DNA of 60,000 nucleotides from NCBI RefSeq assembly GCF_963678635.1, contig NC_087071.1, positions 29,812,141-29,872,140 of the forward strand, given 5' to 3'. The notes beneath the pieces are model-generated. The model was not told where the DNA came from, did no database searches, and saw only the letters and a list, made by a program, of their open reading frames with translations. A program made the translations under genes and the position numbers. Below, one piece after another: positions 53,900-60,000 of this stretch (positions within the stretch are counted from its first letter, which is position 1; every line of letters begins with the position of its first letter). Origin of the DNA: Symsagittifera roscoffensis. Lineage: Eukaryota; Xenacoelomorpha; Acoela; Convolutidae.

Positions 53900-56800
53900 C
53901 GTCCCAATAATCTATGTCAATAAGTTTTCTCCTATGTATATTTTTGAAGCTCAAAGTTGCTAAGTTTAATTTTTTTTTATCTCTCCTCTTTCTTCTTTCA
54001 TCTCCGGCTCCTTGTTCAGCATCCTTCCTCCTCAGTTGTGTCGTCCTCCGTTTCATCTGTTTCGCCTACTGACGTCTGTGTCCTTTCTTCAACTGTTTCA
54101 GATGCCTTGTTCTCGTGGGACCTGGTGTTCGATGTGACCTGTTATGTTGTCTCTGTAGCTACTTGAAGTCTTGTCGTCTGTGGTTTATTCTTCTGATTCA
54201 CATTCACTCCTTTTATTTTTTTCCATCGCTCGTGCTTTGTTCGAGATCAGAGTCAGATACATCTATGTATGAGTAGCTCGGATCAAGTGCTACTTCGCTC
54301 CATCTCCTTGGCGCCGTTGTGGTTCCACAATTGAATGACCAGTCGTGTTTTTGGGTTAATCGTAGCGCGCCATATCTCATCACTCCAAGTAGGGTGTCTC
54401 CCTTCATGCTTTTTGTCTCCCTTCGGAATATACAATTTTTTTTTATCTTTGTCCTTGAATCATTTTAATGTGTGCAACTTTTTTTAGGCTTGATTTGTTT
54501 TGTCGCTTGGAACTTTTGGGAGTATACTGCTTTTCTGACATTCATGATGTCGGTAAACACACGGAAAGGTTTGAAACTTCTGCTCATTCCTATTTTTGTA
54601 TCAGAGCTTTACAATTAACTAGCTATTCGGGTTTGTAGAGCTGCATAAATGTTGTTTTTATCGGGGTAAAATTTTTTGATAGCCACTAGATTACCGCCAC
54701 TGCATTAGTTTTGTTCCCTGATAATCATGCCGACTTTTCCCACTTGTCCCTAGTTGTCTCATGATCGTTCTGCCGACAAAACTGGTGCCCGCGTGTATTT
54801 GCATCTCCAGCAGATCATTTAGCGATCTTATCATCATTTGAGAAATGTCCCTTTTCATTCGGTAAGTCTGTTCCTTTAGGTTAAGTTTCAGAAAAAATCT
54901 TATGAGGTCGGGTGTTCAGAGTGAATGGGCAATCATTGAGACGTTTGACAAATCGGAACTTCATGATAATGTGGCCATTGTAGTTGTCCGATCAAGCTTC
55001 TTGGCATAATCACTTGTTCAAGAGTCATTCCTTGCTTGTCTGGTCCAATCACGTTGTCGATTGTTTCTTCTCACAACTCCTTGACTCTGTTAGTGTGAGT
55101 GTAATTCTGCCTTTGTGATTGCTGCTTCTGCCATTTCTGTTTGCTTTTTCAACACGGTAAGTTGAAAGATCTCCTTTTCCAGTGGTCCCGTTGAGATTGT
55201 GGATAGCGCCTTATTCACCTTCAAAAGTAAAATTTCTTTGCCTGCGATTATCATATCACCGACATGAAGGGCGAGAATGTTCTGCTGGAGTTCTGCTGGA
55301 GTTCATTTATCGCGTAGAGTAGACATTGATTAGTTTTGCACTCGTGTATACCTTCGTCTTCTATTTGATCGTGGTATAACAGTCAACTGCTGCGTCGCCC
55401 AATCCATGTGAAGCAACTCAGTGTTTCCATAGTCTCCCAACTGGTATATTTGCATTTTTTCGGGGGCGATAGATACATTGATTTTTTTAATTGGTCAGAT
55501 GGAAAAAACGCCTTCTCCACGTCTGTACCTTGGGGGGTCCATCGTTTTCGAGCCATCATAGTTAGGTGAAGTAGAAAGCTATTTTTGAAATTGTGGGGGC
55601 ATAACTCTCCAGGCTTCTCTCAATTCCTTCCTTATCTCCCCTGGATGCTAGGCGGCTTTTGGGTTCTCTGGCTCCATTTTTGATCATTTCCTTATTTCGA
55701 TCCACATACCTTTCGGTATTTCTTTTCCACCTCTAAAAGATTTGTTGATTTGGCTGCACTGATTTTTTGAATGATTCCATAAAATTTTGTCCTTGTAGTT
55801 CCTCCGATCTCGACTGATCAAAAATTTTTTTGTATTTTTCAAGAAAATCTGTTGTTACTAACCCAGTAGTGGCTATCAGCTTTGACATGCATGAAGATAT
55901 GGGTTCTCAAAACCTTGTTATTTTGTGTCCATTTCAATTTGGTCGTTGATTAGTGGTGATACAATAAGGGTCTTTCATGATGTGTTCTTCTTGCTGATAA
56001 CATCATCGTTTGTGTTTTACACTACGTATCTAATTGCCTCTTCTCCTGTTCTGGTCTGTCAATGTGGTCTATCTGCTTGTTTGTTCAAATGTCAAAGGGG
56101 AAGTTGCCCGTTTTTGGCTAAATCTTGGTTTTTTTACGCGTGCTTTCTAGCTCGCTTGTTCGTGTCGGTTATTTGGTCCGGTTGACAATATTGGTGTGTT
56201 TCGTTGGATGACAAAGGGTACTCATTCAGTTTTACCTATTTCTGAACGTTCGGTACTGTTCAATTCCTAATCTGACTAGAACATGCCTCTTTTTTCGGCC
56301 TTACTGAGTGGTCCACTCCCAGCGTCTTCTTTTTTCGTTCTTTCTTTTCTAGGTTTCTAGCTTTGAAGTTACTAGCTTTAATCCCGATTGTCCTTGTGTC
56401 TTTTTACTTCCTGTGCTGTTGCTGTTATATTGGAATCTTATTGAAGAAGAGGGCAGTCTCTCGTCAGATTTAGTCTGATGTTTGATTCTTGTAAGTACTG
56501 GTCGAAGTTGTACCCTTCATCATCATGGGATTTGCTGATTATATCAAATCCCCAGGCTCTCAGACAAATGATAAATGTAATAGATTGCCTCTCCTTCCAC
56601 GAATGGGGTCGGTTTTAATACTGCAAATCGATAGTTCTTTTTCTTTGTCTTCCTGGTCACTTTTCAAAATCTCCTTGGCATCTTATCTAGTAGGCCATGG
56701 CTATTTAATACTTTTTCTGTTCGTTATTTCCAGTGTAGACTTGTTGATCCGCTTTGATAAGATTGATATGTAATCAAAACTCTCGTTTTTAGATTTATCA

Positions 56801-57250
56801 AATTATTGTTCGACCCATGGGGGTCATCTTGTCCTGCTGTGTTCCAGTCTTGAGCAAGGTTGGCTCGGTTATGACGTGGGTGAATAATTATTTTTCGTTG
56901 TTTCAGCATAACATTTGATCCTTGACCCATGATTAATCTTGCCGGGCCTACCCATACTCATTTTTTATTTATTTTACTATGGTGATGAAATAAATTCACA
57001 AATTCAAGTTAGTTCACTGATAGTTTCTGATTTCCCTTTTTCAGTTTCTCCCGGATTTCTGCTCTGATGATGTTTTCTCGCAACGCTTGAATGGTATTCA
57101 GGTGTTGTTTTAATAGAATTATGTCTTGTTTTTCAACATTGCCCAGAAGATTTGAAAATTTTTCTTGATTTAGACTATTGATGACTGGCTTTGTGCTGTT
57201 CACGCGTTGAAATGGGGATCATCCATCTACGTCTAATTGAATGTTTTTTT
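53900..57250 (-). pseudogene. Ty1/copia retrotransposon relic
   Basis: Read on the minus strand, in broken frames: KSRLASRGDKEG at about 55628-55662 (the RxVARGD motif at the start of copia RT). TDVEKAFFPSDQLKKSMYLS near 55480-55525 is the DxxxAFLxG...YMxxP block, with its catalytic Asp. HVGDMIIAG at about 55240-55270 is the VDDM active site, with one Asp replaced by Gly. RSLIGQLQW at 54974-55003 is the post-RT motif. Downstream (54213-54407) an open frame probably belongs to the RNase H end. Upstream (56-57.2 kb) should be integrase and gag, but motifs are unclear. LTRs not found. Confidence 0.72.
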
Positions 57251-57709
57251 TTTCAATGCTGCATATGCTGCATACTTCAGGGACGTCAACCACTATTTCA
57301 TCAATTAAGCACTGATTCATAATGTGCTTTAAGCCCCTGGGGTCTCTTCCTTATTATGTTGTCATATATCTCATTCGTTTGTTTTCGTCCCCGTTAAGTT
57401 TTCTTTCATAGTGAGTTGTCATGCAATTCTTTTTTGAAAATTTTGGAGACGTGCCCGAAGCGAAAATGAATGTTCTTGATGCTGGTTATATATCTGTTGT
57501 GATTTTACATCAGGTTTTGCAATTATTGCTAAACATACTTATTTAATTAACTGGTCACTTAGTTATGACCTTCATTAGCCATTCTCTCCGGCGGAGAGAA
57601 TGATCTCTCACTGTTTTAATGTTTTAACTTACCGACTAATTCATCTTAATTCTTATTCTTTTTAATAGTTTTAACTTAGAATTAGCTACAACAAAGTAAC
57701 ATTTTATCA
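57251..57709 (+). repeat. probable 5' LTR end of the gypsy element
   Basis: The sequence just before gag ends in CA at 57708-57709, directly followed by TGGCGCAGTC, a tRNA-Ser-type primer-binding sequence as in the 17.6/297 group of gypsy elements. That places the LTR 3' end at 57709. TTATATAT at 57486-57493 is a possible promoter TATA element. The LTR start cannot be fixed because the 3' LTR is outside the window; 57251 is only where the copia relic seems to end. Confidence 0.45.
57580..57602. repeat. perfect inverted repeat in the putative LTR
   Basis: CATTCTCTCCG and CGGAGAGAATG, 11-base arms around a single G, about 107 bp before the gag ATG. Possibly a protein-binding site of the LTR. 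Confidence 0.75.
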
Positions 57710-58995
57710 TGGCGCAGTCATCTAACGAATCCAACGTGAGAGGAATACCTCCCTTTTGGCAAAACCATACGGTAGACCCACCCATTCCTTGGGAAGATTG
57801 GAGTGATCTGTTTCAATTAGCTATAATTGCTAAAGAAAACATAGATATAGAAAATCTACTCAATCCGTCGGAGAGACAACATCCACTACCACCAAATTTG
57901 GAAAACCCACCGGACGGTGAAACAGACGCCCAAAGACGCTTGAGATTGGAGAGAAATACCCAAGAACAAAGACGATATGACGAAGAAGAAACAGCTTCGA
58001 TAAAAACCGAAACTAAGAAATTTAACGGAATGCGAATAGAAGAAGCAGACAAGAAATTACGTTCGGTCTTATATCTGGCATTGGGAAATGAAGGAAAAAG
58101 GATCTTCGGACAGAAATTTACCAAGGTGAAAGTCTTACAAATTTCCTTTAAAGAATTCTGGGAGTTCTTAGCGATTGCTTTCGTAAGAAAATCAAATGTC
58201 ACATTTGAACGACATAAACTGTTAAATAGAAAACAACGCGACAGAGAATCTCTCGGACAATTTTGGGGTGCCTTAGCTGAAATGGCGAAAAAGTGCGACA
58301 TATCCGCAGGAGAAGAAGAGTGGATAAGAGATATTTTCATAAATAATATGAAAAACTACGACATCCAAAGGAAATTATTAACAGAAACCCTCCCTCCACG
58401 CGAAGCACTAAACGTAGCACTCATCGATGAAAAAAGAATTCTGAATCACTTGAAGTTAACTAATAATTTTAAATCCAACGGATCATCTGTATATAAACCA
58501 AACAACCATTTTAACGTCAAAAGAGAACCAACTCTCAACATCGAAAGAAGTAACAGCTGTATGAAGTGTGGCGGTTCATTCTCAAAAGGACACTTAGCAG
58601 TTTGCCCAGCAAAGGACACGACTTGTACTTCTTGTAAATTCAAAGGTCATTTCACCAGACTTTGTAGATCTCGACGTAAAAATGTAAACATTGTAAATAC
58701 TCAAATTGTAGATAATACAGATTTTAATCCGTCGGATTTTCCGGATGTAAATAACGACCACACGGATAGAGAATGTTGCGGCGTCATAAACGCATGGTCG
58801 GAATCTGGACAAAGTGAAAACGACGATTACTCTGTACTAAATGTAACTACAATTTTTGATAACGACGGAAAGGAACTGAAGAAATTATTAAACATCGGAC
58901 TCGGAAAAGAAAACCAAGTAATTTTAAACATTCAAGTGGATTCAGCTAGCCCGGTGAGCTTTCTTAAGAAAAACGTACTTCACGAATTGAAATAA
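57709..58995 (+). CDS. Ty3/gypsy gag with start of protease
   Basis: 428 codons, open from ATG 57709. Forms the particle and binds the element's RNA in the cytoplasm. N-terminus PPFWQNHTVDPPIPWEDW is the proline-rich opening common in metazoan gypsy gags. A charged helical capsid-like middle follows. Then come two zinc knuckles: C284, C287, H295, C299 and the canonical CxxCx4Hx4C with C306, C309, H314, C319. The frame continues into the protease active site VDSASPVSFL (Asp 411), then meets TAA at 58993-58995. After this stop the same frame stays open to the window end, so gag and pol are one frame broken by a single stop. The sister copy at 44.5 kb has no stop at the equivalent place. Confidence 0.88.
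   Translation: MAQSSNESNVRGIPPFWQNHTVDPPIPWEDWSDLFQLAIIAKENIDIENLLNPSERQHPLPPNLENPPDGETDAQRRLRLERNTQEQRRYDEEETASIKTETKKFNGMRIEEADKKLRSVLYLALGNEGKRIFGQKFTKVKVLQISFKEFWEFLAIAFVRKSNVTFERHKLLNRKQRDRESLGQFWGALAEMAKKCDISAGEEEWIRDIFINNMKNYDIQRKLLTETLPPREALNVALIDEKRILNHLKLTNNFKSNGSSVYKPNNHFNVKREPTLNIERSNSCMKCGGSFSKGHLAVCPAKDTTCTSCKFKGHFTRLCRSRRKNVNIVNTQIVDNTDFNPSDFPDVNNDHTDRECCGVINAWSESGQSENDDYSVLNVTTIFDNDGKELKKLLNIGLGKENQVILNIQVDSASPVSFLKKNVLHELK
57710..57719 (+). promoter_or_regulatory. candidate primer-binding site (tRNA-Ser type)
   Basis: TGGCGCAGTC, complementary to the 3' end expected of tRNA-Ser including CCA. It overlaps the gag start codon: the A of ATG is the last LTR base and TGG begins the site. 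Only ten bases match the expected pattern. Confidence 0.5.
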
Positions 58996-60000
58996 CGCGA
59001 TCCCTACTTGAAAATTTATTCGGTGGATAAGACAACTAGAGACCTTTACTGTGGATTCACGGATAATGCCATAAACATCACTGGAAAGGTGAAGATTCCG
59101 ATATTCTCAAATGGTTGGTCAGACAACGACTGTCAATTCTTCCTAACCGAAGGACATGAAAGGAATATCTTAGGAAACGACAACCTTCCAAAAGTGGGAA
59201 TAGAAGTCTCTCAGAAACATTTTCCACATTTCCAGACCAACAAGCAGTGTAAGTCAATAAATTCCATTTCCCAAACAAACCAAGATAGGGAAATCCTTAA
59301 TATATCAAAGTCATTTAAAAATTTATTCCTTCGGATTGGAAAAATCAAAAATCAAATGAAAATTACCCATTTTCACGAACCATTAAAACCAATTCAACTA
59401 AAAGGAAGACGAGTTCCCCTCCATTTACTGGACGCGGTAAAAACAGAACTCAATAGATTAAAAGCAGAGGGACATATTAAAAAATTAGAAAATTGCGACG
59501 AAGACAGATTTATTAGCCCAATAGTCATCACTTGCAAAAAAGACAAATCCATCAAACTGGCGTTAGATTCCAAGTTCATAAACAAACAGATTTACAAGAA
59601 CAAATATCAAATGCCAAACATCCACGAACTTGTAGACAACGTCGCGGCACAAATTACTAATGATTCCGTTGGAGAAGTGTGGTTTACTAACTTAGACTTA
59701 AAAAATGCATACAGTCAATTAGCATTAGACAAATTTACTAGTAACCAATGTAACTTCAGTATCGTGGGCGGTGACATTACGGGTACTTACCAATTTTTAA
59801 CTGGTTTTTACGGCTTAGGGGATATGCCCAACGAATTTCAAAGAGTAATGGACTCTACGTTAGGTTCAATCCCATTTACTAACTGTTACTTGGACGACAT
59901 TTTAATCTCTTCCAAAGGAACATTCTTAGACCACAAGAATATTGTATTAAAAATTTTATCGACCCTCGACGAATACAACTTTGCCGTAAAATGGTCAAAA
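58996..60000 (+). CDS. Ty3/gypsy pol: rest of protease and reverse transcriptase, partial
   Basis: Same frame as gag, 335 codons without a stop, cut by the window end. The remainder of the protease has ERNILGNDNLP (the ILGxDFL-type flap/C-terminal motif). RT: HIKKLENCDEDRFISPIV, IKLALDSKFINKQI (the LDxRxLN motif), WFTNLDLKNAYSQL with the first catalytic Asp at 59695-59697, GFYGLGDMPNEFQR, and the active site YLDD at 59887-59898. All three catalytic Asp are intact. RNase H, integrase and the 3' LTR should follow beyond the window. It could be translated only by readthrough of the TAA or from a mutated copy. Confidence 0.88.

Noticed and set aside
57813-58340. 175-codon minus-strand open frame
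   Set aside because: Exactly antisense to the gypsy gag gene.

Overview
The window looks like a piece of an AT-rich invertebrate genome (about one third G+C by eye). It is a graveyard of transposable elements with almost no host coding sequence. Evidence for a metazoan origin: spliced-type exon borders (AG/GT), an exon of the DUF229 family (common in nematodes and arthropods), a Pao/BEL retroelement, Ty3/gypsy, copia and LINE retrotransposons, and hAT and Tc1/mariner-type DNA transposons. I cannot name the species. DUF229 leans towards Ecdysozoa, but that is inference.

Layout. 0-3.7 kb: a cluster of short DNA-transposon derivatives of two families, here called M (~200 bp) and H (~415 bp). 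3.8-4.4 kb: a 589-bp palindromic element. 4.4-12.7 kb: three decayed copies (A, B, D) of one LINE with a shared 3' region, inside a larger duplicated segment. The D copy of that segment is interrupted at 12.7-14.6 kb by a complete hAT transposon with an open transposase, matching inverted ends and a perfect 8-bp target duplication; this is the best preserved DNA transposon in the window. 16.9-21 kb: the longest LINE copy (C), with recognisable ORF1 and reverse transcriptase. 22.3-28.8 kb: H and M elements nested in one another, two copies of a ~530-bp palindrome-cored repeat (R), and a short, more G+C-rich hAT relic. 30.0-40.9 kb: a decayed Pao/BEL element on the minus strand, flanked by LTR-like repeats and carrying an internal duplication of its gag side. 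40.9-42.4 kb: tandem copies of LTR plus flank.

43.5-44.1 kb is the DUF229 exon, the only convincing piece of a host gene. 44.5-46.7 kb is a decayed gypsy element with an H element inserted in its reverse transcriptase. 47-50.8 kb is mostly unassigned, with a 335-bp tandem duplication and a tRNA-Ser-like relic. 50.8-52.1 kb is a TA-flanked element with ~310-bp inverted arms and an invertedly arranged minisatellite in its loop. 53.9-57.2 kb is a decayed copia element on the minus strand. 57.7-60.0 kb is the 5' half of a gypsy element that is open except for one in-frame stop; it is the better preserved relative of the 44.5-kb copy and runs off the window.

No bacterial-type operons, CRISPR arrays, rRNA genes or host pathways are visible. 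The genes here work only as selfish elements: transposase with its terminal repeats, and gag/protease/reverse transcriptase with their LTRs. All identity and length statements are by-eye readings, not computed alignments.
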